Positions 42,479 through 53,123 of a stretch of DNA of 64,000 nucleotides are shown here, in pieces. The position numbers and the translations under genes were made by a program. Source of the DNA: Leptothermofonsia sichuanensis E412 (GTDB taxonomy: Bacteria > Cyanobacteriota > Cyanobacteriia > Leptolyngbyales > Leptolyngbyaceae); contig NZ_CP072600.1 in NCBI RefSeq assembly GCF_019891175.1, forward strand, positions 5,766,001 through 5,830,000, in the 5' to 3' direction. Within the stretch, counting starts at the first letter, position 1. Every line of letters starts with the position of its first letter. The notes below the pieces were generated by a model. The model ran no database searches. It worked only from the letters and a program-made list of their open reading frames with translations, and was not told the origin of the DNA.

Positions 42479-45400
42479 ATGGCACACCAATGGGGTCGAT
42501 CGGTTTGCAACTTGGGACTGGCGGGAACGCTGACGGTGGGTGGAGTGCTGGCGATGGGCGATCCCACTCCTGCCCAACTGATTCCTGATGCCACCCTGGG
42601 GGCTGAAAGCTCCACCATTTCTCCAGATGAGGTGATTGGGGGGGTGTTGAGCGATCGCGTCAATGGCGGTGCCGTGCGGGGGATCAACCTGTTTCACTCC
42701 TTTCTCCAGTTCAACGTAGAGGCGGGACGGGGGGTGTATTTCACGAACCCTGTGGGCATCCAGAACATTTTGACGCGGGTGACCGGCGACAGTCCTTCCC
42801 AAATTCTAGGACGACTGGGGGTGGATGGGGCAGCGAATTTATATCTGTTAAACCCCAACGGAATCCTCTTTGGACCCGATGCCAGCCTGGATGTGCAGGG
42901 TTCTTTTATTGCCTCTACTGCGGATGCCATTCAAATTGGAGACGGGTTCTTCAGTACCACTGTGCCAGAGGTCAGTCCGTTGTTGACCGTTGAACCAGGG
43001 GCACTGTTTCTCAATTCCCTGACCAGTCAACAATCAGGAATCACAAACCAGGCAAATCTGGTGGCAGGGCAAGGTCTGACGCTGGTGGCAGGCAACATCG
43101 GTAGCAGCGGTCAGCTTCAGGCGGCAGGTCTGGTTAGTGTGGAGGCAAGAGCAGGCAATGCCAGTATTGCCAGTGTTACGGCTCCGACAGTCAACCTGTT
43201 CGCCAGTGTCGATCTGGGTGTGCAGAATGTCGCCGCAGGCACTGCTACCCTGACTGCTGGTGATAACGTGGCACTCAACGGTAGCCAGTTACAAATTACC
43301 GGAGATTTAACCGTACAGGCATCGAATGGGCTTTTTATTGGCGATAGTGGGACTAATCCATTTAATGCCCAGGTCGGCGGTAATCTTCGGTTAGAGGGTG
43401 GTCAGGGGATCGATATCCAGGCATTGAATAACCCGGCTTCTCTAATCCAGAGCGGAGGTAGCCTGGATTTAATTAGTAACGGTGGAAGCATTACGGCTGC
43501 TGCCCTGTTTAACAGCGGTAGTAACTTCTCTGGCGACGCTGCCACTAACTTAAACCTGACAGAGAGCCGGGTTAATGCAACAGGGAACCTGACCCTGACA
43601 GCCAATACAATTCAACTTCAGGACAGTATACTCAATCCCCTGATTCTCAATGCAGGTGGAACGCTGGGCATTAATGGGACGCAGGAAATCACAATAGATG
43701 CCCTGAGCAATGCGGCTTCTCGCTTGCAAAGTGGTACTGACCTGACCCTGAATAGCAATGGTGGAAATATTGCTGCCCGTGCCCTCTTTACCAGTGGTGG
43801 AAATTTCACTGCCACGGCTACTGCTGGTGATCTGAACCTGAACGAGAGCCAAGTTAATACAGTGGGTAACCTGACCCTGACAGCCAATACGATTCAACTT
43901 CAGGACAGCATCCTGAATCCCCTGATTCTCAATGCAGGTGGGAGCCTGTCAATCAATGGAGCGCAGGAAGTCACGATTGAGACATTGAGTAATGCAGTTT
44001 CTCTCCTGCAAAGTGGCACAGATTTGAACCTGGACAGCAGTGGAATTATTACTGTCAGTGCCCTCTTGACCAGTGGCGGGAATTTCGCTGCCACTGCTAC
44101 TGGACTGAATCTGATTCAGAGCCAACTTACTGCTACTGAAAACCTGAACCTGTCTGCTATTAATCTGATCTTGACTGAGAGTCAGCTTGACACCCAGGGC
44201 AACATGACTCTGTCAGCCAGTACAGTGCAACTTCAAGATACTGCCCTCAATCCCCTGATTCTCAGTGCCGTTGGAAGTTTGGAGATCAGGGGAGATCAGG
44301 GTATTAATATGCAGGCATTGATGAACAATCCTGCTTCACGAATTCAAAGTGGTAGTGACCTGAATCTGGTTAGCACTGGTGGGGCGATTGAGGGTAGAGG
44401 AAGCTTTAGCAGCGGAGCAAATCTTCTGTTTGAAGCGGCAACCAATTTGAACCTTACGGAAAGCCAACTGGTTGCCACCGCAGGTAACGTGACCCTGCGG
44501 AGCCAGACCGTGGCACTTTCGGACACGGGGACTACTCCCTTTACCGTTAATGCAGGCGGGGATTTACTGATTCAGGGTTCACAAGGAATCAATATTTTCA
44601 CAGTGAACCCAGGCAGCCTGTTTCAAAGTGTGGGTGATCTGAGTTTATTTACTGATTTGTCTGGCAATGGCTCCGTTACCGCTCTTACCCAGTTTGATGC
44701 AGGGGGGGCATTTAAGATTAATGCGGGTGGGAATATCTTTCTACCAGGCGGCTATACCGGGCCCTCCCTTAATTTTCTGAGTTCCAACGGTAGTATTAAC
44801 ATCGGAGCAATTGATACATCTTCTACGATAGGGGACGGTGGTGATGTAGCCTTGCAAGCAGGCGGGGGAATTACCACTGGGGCGATCGCCACCTTCTCAG
44901 TCAATGGCAATGCTGGCAACATTTTTGCCAGTGCTGGCGGAAATATCTTCACAGGTGGTTCAGTCAATGCCAGCTCTCAGTCTGGGACGGGTGGAAATAT
45001 TACCTTTACCAGTACAAATGGGGCGATCGACACCCGTGCTGGAAGCCTGGACACTTCATCAGTCAACGAACCAGGTGGAGCAGTATCTTTAGCATCTAAT
45101 GGAACGCTCATTACGGGAGCAATTAACACTTTCTCTACCAATGCCAACGCTGGCAACATTACGCTCTCCAGTCAAACAGGAGCCATTGACACCACCGCAG
45201 GTGGATTGAATTCCTCGTCCGTTTTTGGCAATGGTGGCGAGATTACTTTCAATGCCGGAAGCAATGTGACAGCGGGTGGAATGAATTCCTCTTCTACCAA
45301 TGCCAATGCTGGTGACATTCGCCTGACTAGTACGGGTGGATTTGTTGATACTACCGCAGGCAACGTCTTTTCCAATTCCACTTCAGGCAGTGGGGGCAAT

Positions 45401-48400
45401 GTTTCGGTTACGGCCAATGGCACCATTACAACTGCAACCATCGGTTCTTTTTCAATCAATGGGAACGCTGGAGCCATTGATTTAAGCAGCACAAATGGTG
45501 GAGTGAATACCACCGGGGGAACACTCGATGCCTCCTCAGAGTTTGGAAATGGCGGCAACACTTCCATCTTTGCCAGTAGCGATATTTTCACTGCAACCAT
45601 CAATACCTCCTCTGGGAATGCCAATGGAGGGAATATTCGCTTAACGAGTGCCAATAGTTCGATTGACACGATTGCCGGGATACTTAATTCCTCCGCCAAT
45701 CCCAGCGGCGGCAGTGGAGGGAATATCTTCTTAGAGGCTGCGAATGATATCCGGGCTGGCGCTATTCAGGCAGATGGGGGTGCTGGAGGCAGCATTTCAC
45801 TGGTCAGTAGGGGGAACGGCAACCTTGTGATCGCCGATCGCACCATCACCAGCAACACCTCTGGAGCAGGCAAAGGCGGGGACATTACCATTGCAACCAA
45901 CGGCACGCTCTCCTTCTTTCGCAGCCTCATCCAATCTCAAGTGGAGTCAGGGGCAACTGGAGAAGGAGGCAGTATTTTCATCAGCGGTGGTTCAGTCCTG
46001 TTTGACCAGACGACGCTGGATACCACTACTTCAGGGGCAGGGAACGGCGGCAGCATTTTTGTCACAGCATTGAATAATGGCACTGTCTCCCTTGTCAATA
46101 GTACTTTTCAAACCACAGTAGACACAGGAGCAACCGGAACAGGTGGTGATGTCGAGATTAAGGGAGGTGCAGTTTCCCTAAATGGCTCATTTGTAAGAAC
46201 AGGCACCAGAGGGATTGGTAGGAGTGGCAATATCAGCTTCTTGGGAGATTCCTTTTTCCTAAGTGGATCTCGTCTGGATGCCACAACTGAAGGGGTGGGA
46301 GATGCCGGAAATATTGACATGATCGCCACTGGAACAATCGCCTTCACCAACAGCAGTTCTGCCAATACGGAAGTGAGTGATACGGCTGCGATTGGAAAAG
46401 GCGGCAATATTAACTTCTCGGCACAAAATGTTTTTCTGACCGGGGGTTCCCTGCTCAGGGCACTGACCAGAGGCACGGGAGCTGCCGGAAACATTCAACT
46501 GACTGTTCCTGGATTGATTGAAATTTCTGGAGCGGATGGCGCAGGCTTCTATAGTGGAATACTGACTTCTTCCGAAGAACCGGGTGGGGTAGGGTTTCCT
46601 GGCAGTGGTCCGGGCGGCAACATTACCATTAACTCGCCAGATCAACCCCAGGGAACCCTGCGTGTTTCAGATGGTGCGGTTTTAAGTGCATTGACCCGGA
46701 GTGATGCTCCAGGTGGCAACATTGAGGTCTACGTCAGCAATCTGGAGCTATTAGGGGGTGGGCAATTCACGGCTTCTGCTACAGAAACCAGTGGAGGTGC
46801 GGCAGGTAGCATTGATGTAAAGGCTGTTCAGGGAATTTTGATCTCCGGGACAAATCCTGGCTTTACTCCAGGTGGGCTAAATCCCAATGAAAATGGAAAC
46901 AGTGGCATCTTTACCCAATCCCGTGGGTCTGGATCGGCTGGAAAGGTAACCATCAACACTCCCTGGATGCTCGTTAGAGACAATGCCGAGGTCTCGGTTG
47001 CCACCAATGGCAGTGGTGCAGGTGGCGGATTAGACATTAACGCAACTCAATTCAGAGTTGACACCAGTGCCAGGATTTCTGCCTCCACAAGCAGCATCGG
47101 TGAAGGTGGTCGGATCGACATTAAGTCCGATCAGGTAGAGATTGGTGGCAATGGTGCGATCGCTGCCTCTACAACGGGATCCGGTAGAGGGGGAGCGTTA
47201 ACTATTTCGACTAAGCAACTCAAGGTATTAACGGGTGGAGAAATTTCTGCCGCCACTACCGGTACAGGTGCAGGTGGGCAGTTGACCATCAACGCTAATC
47301 AGATAGAGGTGCAAACGAATGGTCAAATGTCTGCTTCCACCTCTGGGCTGGGAAAAGGGGGACAGATGATCATCAATGCTGACCAGTTGCGGGTACAGGC
47401 AGACGGGGGAATCTCTGTCTCTACCTCCGGTCCAGGCGATGGTGGGCAACTTATCATCAGGGTCAAGCAACTGGTGGTTGACGGCGGAGAGATTGCAGCT
47501 TCTACCTTTGCTGATGGAGAGGGGGGGCAGCTCATCATCAACACGAGCCAGTTGGAGGTTCAGAACAATGGCAAGATTGCTGTCTCTGCCTTCAGTAGTG
47601 GCAATGGTGGGCAACTTATTATTGTTGCCGACCAGATCAGGGTCAGGTCAGGGGGTGAAATTGCGGCATCTACTTTTGCGGGTGGAAATGGAGGGCAATT
47701 AGCTGTTTCGGCTGGTGAAGTAAGTGTTGACAACGGTAAGATTTCAGCCTCAACCGGGGGGAGTGGTTCCGGTGGGCAGTTGGTTATCAATGCCAGACAG
47801 GTCAGGGTAAACAACGATGGTGAGATCGCTGCTTCTACCAGCGGTTCCGGCACAGGTGGAACTCTATCCATATTTGCCCCTGAATCTGTGGAATTGGATA
47901 GTCGTGGAAAGCTATCTACTCAGTCCAGTGCAGGCGGAGATGCCGGTAGCCTGTCCATCTTTACCCGCAATCTGCTGGTGCAGAATGGAGCTGAAGCAAC
48001 CGTCAGCAGCACAGATACAGGCAATGCGGGGAATTTGACCGTCGATGCCCGATTTGTGATCCTCAACAATGGTGGCAAACTGTCAGCAGAAACCGCATCT
48101 GGCAGCGGTGGCAATATTCAGTTATCCATCCTGGAAACCCTGCAACTCAACAATTTCAGCGAAATTTCTGCCTCGACCAAAACTGGACAGGGCGGCACCT
48201 TGAGCATTAGTGCTAACCGTGCCATTAACCTGAACAACCGCAGCAGTTTGTCTGCCCGTGCTACAGGAACAGAAAATGGGTCTGCGGGCAATCTGTTTTT
48301 ATCAACCCGGCAACTCACACTCCAGAATGACTCTGAGATCAACACCTCTGCCACAGGTCAGGGCAATGCCGGACTGATTTTTGCCCAGGCAGAAAATCTG

Positions 48401-49318
48401 TTTCTCTGGAGTGGCAGCAGCATCACCACCCGCAGTGCGGGGGCAGGCAATGCCGGATCAATTAACCTCCAGATTAGCGATCGCATACGTCTGAATCGGG
48501 GGGAAATTTCCGCTTCTTCCGAGCAGGGTGGCGGCGGTAATATCGGTATTGCTGGCAGAGATATTGAGTTAAAAAATAGCAGCCTGATCAGTACTTCTGT
48601 ATTCAGAGGCGATGGTGGCGGGGGCAATATCTCTATCAGTGCCAGCCGAATCTTTACCGCCTTTGAGGACAGCGATATCCTGGCAAATGCTGTGGATGGT
48701 AGAGGCGGCAGAATTGAGATTCGATCGCCCCTGTTCATTGCCGATCTGTTTGCCAATGTGGGAGCAAACCCCGGTCGAGACTTTTCCCGCTTCCGGGGCA
48801 ACGGTCAGGTGGATATTTCCTCTGCCTCCCGATTTGGGGTCAGTGGTGTGGTGAGTATTCCTGACATCAGCTTTCTGCAATACTCCCTCGACCAGTTGCC
48901 TGACAACTTTGTGCCCTCGGAGCAGATTGTTGCGGGCAGTTGTCTGGCACGACGCAATGTGAACCAGGGCAGTTTTGTGGTAGCAGGCACTGGTGGACTA
49001 CCCGACAATCCCTATAATCCAAGGAAGGGCTATTATCCAGGGATTGAACCTCGTTCCATTGGTGGTGGTTCCAGCAGCACCCCAGCCAGCCAGCCAGCCC
49101 CAACCAGCCAGTTCCTGCCTCTGCCCACTCCAAAAACCTGGCAACCGGGCGATCCGATTCAAGAGGCGCAGGGATTTTTGAAAACGGTGGATGGACGCAT
49201 CATTTTGGGAACCGATGCCCAACTGGCGGTGATTGCCAGAGCACAGGATATTATTTGTGACGAAGCGGAAACTAAAGTCTCCCTATCCCGGGTTGAGGGG
49301 GCAGGTGGCCAGTGGTAA
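42479..49318 (+). CDS. Giant filamentous-haemagglutinin-type adhesin (two-partner secretion)
   Basis: 2279 residues. A signal-like N-terminus (NLGLAGTLTVGGVLAMGDPT) leads into the TPS domain (about 30-160) with RGINLFHSFLQFNVEAGRGV, IQNILTRVTGDSPSQILGRL and ANLYLLNPNGILFGPDASLD, the features recognised by a TpsB/FhaC pore. Then come long beta-helical repeats: about 100-residue units near 365-560 (NLTLTANTIQLQDSILNPLI twice), Gly/Asn/Ser-rich units, and about nine units of roughly 34 residues near 1540-1860 (GGQLIINxxQLxVxxxGxIA). The tail has SFLQYSLDQLPDNFVPSEQI, SCLARRN and GSFVVAGTGGLPDNP, usual for cyanobacterial members. No TpsB gene is nearby. AAGGAGA precedes the ATG. Confidence 0.95.
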   Translation: MAHQWGRSVCNLGLAGTLTVGGVLAMGDPTPAQLIPDATLGAESSTISPDEVIGGVLSDRVNGGAVRGINLFHSFLQFNVEAGRGVYFTNPVGIQNILTRVTGDSPSQILGRLGVDGAANLYLLNPNGILFGPDASLDVQGSFIASTADAIQIGDGFFSTTVPEVSPLLTVEPGALFLNSLTSQQSGITNQANLVAGQGLTLVAGNIGSSGQLQAAGLVSVEARAGNASIASVTAPTVNLFASVDLGVQNVAAGTATLTAGDNVALNGSQLQITGDLTVQASNGLFIGDSGTNPFNAQVGGNLRLEGGQGIDIQALNNPASLIQSGGSLDLISNGGSITAAALFNSGSNFSGDAATNLNLTESRVNATGNLTLTANTIQLQDSILNPLILNAGGTLGINGTQEITIDALSNAASRLQSGTDLTLNSNGGNIAARALFTSGGNFTATATAGDLNLNESQVNTVGNLTLTANTIQLQDSILNPLILNAGGSLSINGAQEVTIETLSNAVSLLQSGTDLNLDSSGIITVSALLTSGGNFAATATGLNLIQSQLTATENLNLSAINLILTESQLDTQGNMTLSASTVQLQDTALNPLILSAVGSLEIRGDQGINMQALMNNPASRIQSGSDLNLVSTGGAIEGRGSFSSGANLLFEAATNLNLTESQLVATAGNVTLRSQTVALSDTGTTPFTVNAGGDLLIQGSQGINIFTVNPGSLFQSVGDLSLFTDLSGNGSVTALTQFDAGGAFKINAGGNIFLPGGYTGPSLNFLSSNGSINIGAIDTSSTIGDGGDVALQAGGGITTGAIATFSVNGNAGNIFASAGGNIFTGGSVNASSQSGTGGNITFTSTNGAIDTRAGSLDTSSVNEPGGAVSLASNGTLITGAINTFSTNANAGNITLSSQTGAIDTTAGGLNSSSVFGNGGEITFNAGSNVTAGGMNSSSTNANAGDIRLTSTGGFVDTTAGNVFSNSTSGSGGNVSVTANGTITTATIGSFSINGNAGAIDLSSTNGGVNTTGGTLDASSEFGNGGNTSIFASSDIFTATINTSSGNANGGNIRLTSANSSIDTIAGILNSSANPSGGSGGNIFLEAANDIRAGAIQADGGAGGSISLVSRGNGNLVIADRTITSNTSGAGKGGDITIATNGTLSFFRSLIQSQVESGATGEGGSIFISGGSVLFDQTTLDTTTSGAGNGGSIFVTALNNGTVSLVNSTFQTTVDTGATGTGGDVEIKGGAVSLNGSFVRTGTRGIGRSGNISFLGDSFFLSGSRLDATTEGVGDAGNIDMIATGTIAFTNSSSANTEVSDTAAIGKGGNINFSAQNVFLTGGSLLRALTRGTGAAGNIQLTVPGLIEISGADGAGFYSGILTSSEEPGGVGFPGSGPGGNITINSPDQPQGTLRVSDGAVLSALTRSDAPGGNIEVYVSNLELLGGGQFTASATETSGGAAGSIDVKAVQGILISGTNPGFTPGGLNPNENGNSGIFTQSRGSGSAGKVTINTPWMLVRDNAEVSVATNGSGAGGGLDINATQFRVDTSARISASTSSIGEGGRIDIKSDQVEIGGNGAIAASTTGSGRGGALTISTKQLKVLTGGEISAATTGTGAGGQLTINANQIEVQTNGQMSASTSGLGKGGQMIINADQLRVQADGGISVSTSGPGDGGQLIIRVKQLVVDGGEIAASTFADGEGGQLIINTSQLEVQNNGKIAVSAFSSGNGGQLIIVADQIRVRSGGEIAASTFAGGNGGQLAVSAGEVSVDNGKISASTGGSGSGGQLVINARQVRVNNDGEIAASTSGSGTGGTLSIFAPESVELDSRGKLSTQSSAGGDAGSLSIFTRNLLVQNGAEATVSSTDTGNAGNLTVDARFVILNNGGKLSAETASGSGGNIQLSILETLQLNNFSEISASTKTGQGGTLSISANRAINLNNRSSLSARATGTENGSAGNLFLSTRQLTLQNDSEINTSATGQGNAGLIFAQAENLFLWSGSSITTRSAGAGNAGSINLQISDRIRLNRGEISASSEQGGGGNIGIAGRDIELKNSSLISTSVFRGDGGGGNISISASRIFTAFEDSDILANAVDGRGGRIEIRSPLFIADLFANVGANPGRDFSRFRGNGQVDISSASRFGVSGVVSIPDISFLQYSLDQLPDNFVPSEQIVAGSCLARRNVNQGSFVVAGTGGLPDNPYNPRKGYYPGIEPRSIGGGSSSTPASQPAPTSQFLPLPTPKTWQPGDPIQEAQGFLKTVDGRIILGTDAQLAVIARAQDIICDEAETKVSLSRVEGAGGQW
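47140..48060. repeat. Coding tandem repeats in the adhesin, about 100-bp period
   Basis: About nine successive units encode variants of GGEIAASTxxxGxGGQLxIN. DNA similarity between units is moderate (GGTGGGCAACTTATCATCA and close variants recur), so expansion is old but recombination between units is possible. Confidence 0.75.
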
Positions 49319-49348
49319 AAAGTTAGGGTCTTGCGGCAGTCGGTTCTT

Positions 49349-49402
49349 ACCACAAAGGCACAAAGGATACAAGGCAGGCTCCTGGTGTCTTTAGTGGTTC
49401 TG
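49349..49402. repeat. Palindromic repeat core after the adhesin gene
   Basis: ACCACAAAGGCACAAAGGAT / CCTGGTGTCTTTAGTGGTTC. Core type of the GAGGAT-ended family. Confidence 0.6.
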
Positions 49403-49442
49403 TTTCGGGACGACATCAGATTATCGATTAATTCCCATCCCT

Positions 49443-49547
49443 GAGGATCGTGGATTAAATAAACCGAAGAATTTAGAATCATACCACGGAGACACAGAGG
49501 TCACAGAGAAATGGCTCTGTGGTGAAGTTTCGGGTTATCAAATCCTC
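49443..49547 (+). repeat. GAGGAT-ended palindromic repeat
   Basis: GAGGATCGTGGATTAAATAA ... CCACGGAGACACAGAGGTCA ... GGCTCTGTGGTGAAGTTTCG ... TCAAATCCTC. Outer ends are inverted (GAGGAT / ATCCTC). Confidence 0.85.
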
Positions 49548-49576
49548 GTTTTTGACGTTACTGAGGCAGCGGCAAC

Positions 49577-52015
49577 ATGCCTGTTCTGGAACCTATTCTG
49601 GAGCCTGTTCTGACCTGGTTTGCAAAGCAGGGCTGGCAACCCCTGCCGTTTCAACTGGAAACCTGGCAGGCATACCTGGCGGGCAGGAGTGGCTTGATCC
49701 AGGTGCCAACGGGTTCGGGTAAGACCTATGCGGCGGTCGTGGGAGCGATCGCCGATTTGCTGCAAGCGCCTGCCCGGGGTCTGCAACTGCTCTACATCAC
49801 GCCCCTGCGGGCATTGTCCAGGGATATTGAACAGTCGATTCAGCGTCCGATTCTGGAAATGGGTTGGAACTTGCGGGTCGAGTCTCGCACAGGGGATACC
49901 ACGTCCGCCCGCAAAACCCGGCAGCTTAAAAACATGCCGGATATTTTAATCACCACTCCAGAGTCCCTGGCGGTGATGCTGGCCTATCCCGGTGCGCGGG
50001 ACCTGTTCCAGTCTCTGCGGGGAGTGATTCTGGACGAGTGGCATGAGTTAATGAGTTCCAAGCGGGGCACCCAGACGGAGTTGAGCCTGTCTCACCTGCG
50101 CGGTATTTGCCCGCGTTTGCAAACCTGGGCGGTGTCAGCCACGCTGGGGAATGCTCAGGAAGCGGCTCAGGTTGCTGTGGGGCGGGGTGTTGAGCCAGTG
50201 GTGATCACAACGGACCTGAAGCGAAAGACGGTGATTAAAAGTATTCTGCCGGAGTCGGTGGATACGTTTCCCTGGGCGGGACACCTGGGTTTGCACATGC
50301 TGGAAGAGCTGGTGAGTGCGCTGGATATTGAGAAATCCACGCTGATTTTTACCAATACCCGGTTTCAGTCGGAGCGATGGTTCCAGGCGTTGACGTTTGC
50401 GATGCCAGAACAGGTCGATCGCATTGCTTTACACCATAGCTCCATTGATGTGAAAGAGCGGGAGGCGATCGAAGCGGGACTCAAATCCGGTGCGATCAAA
50501 TGGGTGGTGTGTACTTCATCCCTGGACTTAGGGGTGGATTTTCAGCCCGTTGAACGGGTGGTGCAGATTGGCAGCGCCAAAAACCTGGCGCGATTATTGC
50601 AGCGGGCGGGGCGATCGGCTCATGTGCCTCAGGGTACCTCTGAAGTCTTGTTTCTACCCACCCATGCCCTAGAACTGCTGGAAATCTCTGGCGTGAGAAA
50701 GGGGCTGGCGGCAGGCGACGTGGAAGTTCGCCGTCCCCTGAACAAGCCCTACGATGTCTTGATTCAACATTTAGTCACCCTTGCCTGTGGAGATGGTTTC
50801 CGGGCAGAGGAAACCCTGAACCACCTGAGAACCACCGTTGCCTATGGCAATCTGACTGATGCCGAATTTGCCTGGATTCTGGAATTTATTACCCAGGGTG
50901 GTCAGTGTCTGAGTTCCTATCCCCGCTACCGGAAGGTGGTTGCAGACAATGGACTGTATCGAATTTCGGATGTGCAAATTGCCCGCATGCACCGGATGGG
51001 CATTGGCACCATCACCTCAAACCAGACCGTTCAGATTCGCTATCTCAAGAGCCAGAGCAAGATTGGCACTGTGGAAGAAAGCTTTATTTCCAGGCTGAAG
51101 AAAGGGGATGTCTTCTTTTTTGCCGGGAAACCACTGGAGTTTTTCATGCTCAAGGACATGGTGGCTTACGTGAAGGCTGCCCACAAAAAATCCACCGTAA
51201 CCCCCACCTGGGCGGGAGGCAACCTGGCAATTTCAGACTCCCTCAGTCGTCACCTGCGGCGCGAACTTGAGGCAAGTCGTGCGGCTTCCGGGCTGAATCA
51301 GGAGTTGAGTTGTGTTTTGCCGATTCTGTCTGCCCAGGCCAGAATTTCCCACCTGCCAGCTACCAGCGAATTGCTGATTGAGGTGTGCAAAACCCGTGAA
51401 GGCCAGCATTTATATGTCTTCCCCTTCGAGGGCCGGTTCGTCCATGAAGGGCTGGGGTTCCTGTGGGGATACCGCTTTGCCAGCCAGAAAAATGCTACGT
51501 TTACTATCTCGGTGAATGACTACGGGTTTGAAATCCTGGCCCCCAAGGATTACCCTTTTAAGGATCTGTTTTCGGAACGGTTTTTTGAGCGCGATCGCCT
51601 CCACGAAGACCTCAAGGCCAGCCTCAATCTCTCCGAGTTAACCAGCCGCAAGTTTCGTGGCATTGCCCAAATTGCGGGACTGGTGTTCAAAGGCTATCCC
51701 TCGGCGAAGAAAACGGCCAACCAGCTCCAGGTCAGTGCTTCCCTCATCTACGAAGTGTTTTCCAAATACGAACCAGACAACCTGTTGCTGAAGCAGGCAG
51801 AAACAGAAGCACTCGATGAGCAGTTAGAAGTGCACCGCCTTGCCAGGACCCTGGATCGCATACAGCAACTCACCCTGGTCTGGAAAGAAACCAGACGCCC
51901 TTCCCCTTTTGCCTTTCCACTGCTGGTGGAGCGCTTGAATTCACGGATGTCCAACGAAAGCCTGCTGGAGCGCATTGAACGGATGAAACAGCAATGGGAA
52001 AAAAAGGACAGATGA
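49577..52015 (+). CDS. Lhr-like DEXH helicase (ligase-associated helicase type)
   Basis: 812 residues, a superfamily 2 DNA helicase. Motif I IQVPTGSGKTYAAVVGAIAD, Ia YITPLRALSRDIEQ, II VILDEWHELMSSKRG, III AVSATLGNAQEA, V TSSLDLGVDFQPVERVVQIG and VI LARLLQRAGRSAHVPQGTSE are all present. After the core come a winged-helix region and an Lhr-type C-terminal domain with LPATSELLIEVCKTREGQHL and FPFEGRFVHEGLGFLWGYR. DEWHE and the length fit the helicases that elsewhere sit beside an ATP-dependent DNA ligase, a nuclease and a phosphoesterase in DNA repair; none of those is adjacent here. ATG at 49577. Confidence 0.92.
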   Translation: MPVLEPILEPVLTWFAKQGWQPLPFQLETWQAYLAGRSGLIQVPTGSGKTYAAVVGAIADLLQAPARGLQLLYITPLRALSRDIEQSIQRPILEMGWNLRVESRTGDTTSARKTRQLKNMPDILITTPESLAVMLAYPGARDLFQSLRGVILDEWHELMSSKRGTQTELSLSHLRGICPRLQTWAVSATLGNAQEAAQVAVGRGVEPVVITTDLKRKTVIKSILPESVDTFPWAGHLGLHMLEELVSALDIEKSTLIFTNTRFQSERWFQALTFAMPEQVDRIALHHSSIDVKEREAIEAGLKSGAIKWVVCTSSLDLGVDFQPVERVVQIGSAKNLARLLQRAGRSAHVPQGTSEVLFLPTHALELLEISGVRKGLAAGDVEVRRPLNKPYDVLIQHLVTLACGDGFRAEETLNHLRTTVAYGNLTDAEFAWILEFITQGGQCLSSYPRYRKVVADNGLYRISDVQIARMHRMGIGTITSNQTVQIRYLKSQSKIGTVEESFISRLKKGDVFFFAGKPLEFFMLKDMVAYVKAAHKKSTVTPTWAGGNLAISDSLSRHLRRELEASRAASGLNQELSCVLPILSAQARISHLPATSELLIEVCKTREGQHLYVFPFEGRFVHEGLGFLWGYRFASQKNATFTISVNDYGFEILAPKDYPFKDLFSERFFERDRLHEDLKASLNLSELTSRKFRGIAQIAGLVFKGYPSAKKTANQLQVSASLIYEVFSKYEPDNLLLKQAETEALDEQLEVHRLARTLDRIQQLTLVWKETRRPSPFAFPLLVERLNSRMSNESLLERIERMKQQWEKKDR

Positions 52016-52167
52016 CGGACCAGACTTAATCGGAAACAAGAAAAGCTATAAATTCTTGACGTAAATCCGTCAATTCTGGCGGTCTTTTCATCAATTCAGA
52101 GCATGGACAATTTATCACCGATTAAGTCTACTGTTGTGATAGGTGATTGTAATTATCAGCCTGCCTG

Positions 52168-52887
52168 TCAACGGCCCTGAATTGCCTGTTTCATTTCCCG
52201 GACCGCACGCTCTAAGCCAACCAGAACCGCACGACTGACAATGGTGTGTCCGATATTAAGTTCTTCCATCCCAGGAAGACTGGCAACCGGATAAACATTC
52301 CAGTAAGTCAACCCGTGGCCTGCATTCACCCGCAACCCCGCTGCGATCGCCAGCCGACAGCCTTCTGCCAGAACACTTAATTCCCTGTTCCGACTGGTTT
52401 CATTGTCGGCTTCCGCGTATTGCCCGGTGTGCAATTCAATAAACCGGGCGTTCACCTTAGCCGCCGTTTCAATCTGGCGAGGGTCAGCATCAATAAACAA
52501 ACTCACGGGAATTCCAGCCGACTGAAGTGTACTGACCACCTCTGCCATTCGGTCTGCCTGATCCGCAATATTTAACCCCCCTTCCGTGGTGACCTCCTCC
52601 CGCCGTTCGGGAACCAGGGTGACATAGTCGGGTTTGATGTCCAGGGCGATCGCCACCATTTCATCGGTTGCTGCCATTTCTAAATTCAGATGGGTGCGGA
52701 CCGTTTGCCTCAACACCCGCACATCCCGGTCTTGAATGTGTCGGCGGTCTTCCCGCAGGTGGACGGTAATCCCGTCTGCCCCACCCAGTTCTGCCAGAAC
52801 AGCCGCCGCGACCGGATCAGGTTCAACCGTCCGTCTTGCCTGTCGAATGGTAGCAACGTGGTCAATATTGACACCCAGAGTAGGCAA
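52168..52887 (-). CDS. pdxJ: Pyridoxine 5'-phosphate synthase
   Basis: Condenses 1-deoxyxylulose-5-phosphate with 3-amino-1-hydroxyacetone phosphate in the DXP-dependent route to vitamin B6. TIM barrel with [70 protein letters not shown] and [17 protein letters not shown] choose the TTG start at 52887: GGAG lies seven bases upstream and the resulting 239 residues match the family length. The frame continues 23 codons further to 52956, but that extension has no family similarity. Confidence 0.96.
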   Translation of the reverse strand: MPTLGVNIDHVATIRQARRTVEPDPVAAAVLAELGGADGITVHLREDRRHIQDRDVRVLRQTVRTHLNLEMAATDEMVAIALDIKPDYVTLVPERREEVTTEGGLNIADQADRMAEVVSTLQSAGIPVSLFIDADPRQIETAAKVNARFIELHTGQYAEADNETSRNRELSVLAEGCRLAIAAGLRVNAGHGLTYWNVYPVASLPGMEELNIGHTIVSRAVLVGLERAVREMKQAIQGR

Positions 52888-52967
52888 GGTCTTTCTCCAT
52901 AAAGTAGATGGTGGTGTTGAATAGCCGGATGCATTGAACCTCTTCAATTCATTCAACGCTCAATTCA

Positions 52968-53062
52968 TATAGCGTTTCTCAATTGAGTGAGGTACGGAGG
53001 TGTGAGGCACAGTGGGGTGCTCCGCACCCTCACTGTACCTCACACCCTTGAAAAGGGCGATA
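52968..53062 (+). repeat. TATAGC...GCGATA element
   Basis: TATAGCGTTTCTCAATTGAG, core GGGGTGCTCCGCACCC, CCCTTGAAAAGGGCGATA; one base differs from the usual right tip. Confidence 0.9.
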
Positions 53063-53123
53063 CCCAAAATCAGCAACATCCTGTGAGTAGACTGTGAGTA
53101 GATAGAGCGATCCTATCTGGTTT

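Noticed and set aside
45172-45699. Long open frames antisense to the adhesin gene (also 43550-43897, 47228-47614 and others)
   Set aside because: They are by-products of the repetitive Gly/Asn/Ser/Thr codons on the sense strand and have no protein family look.
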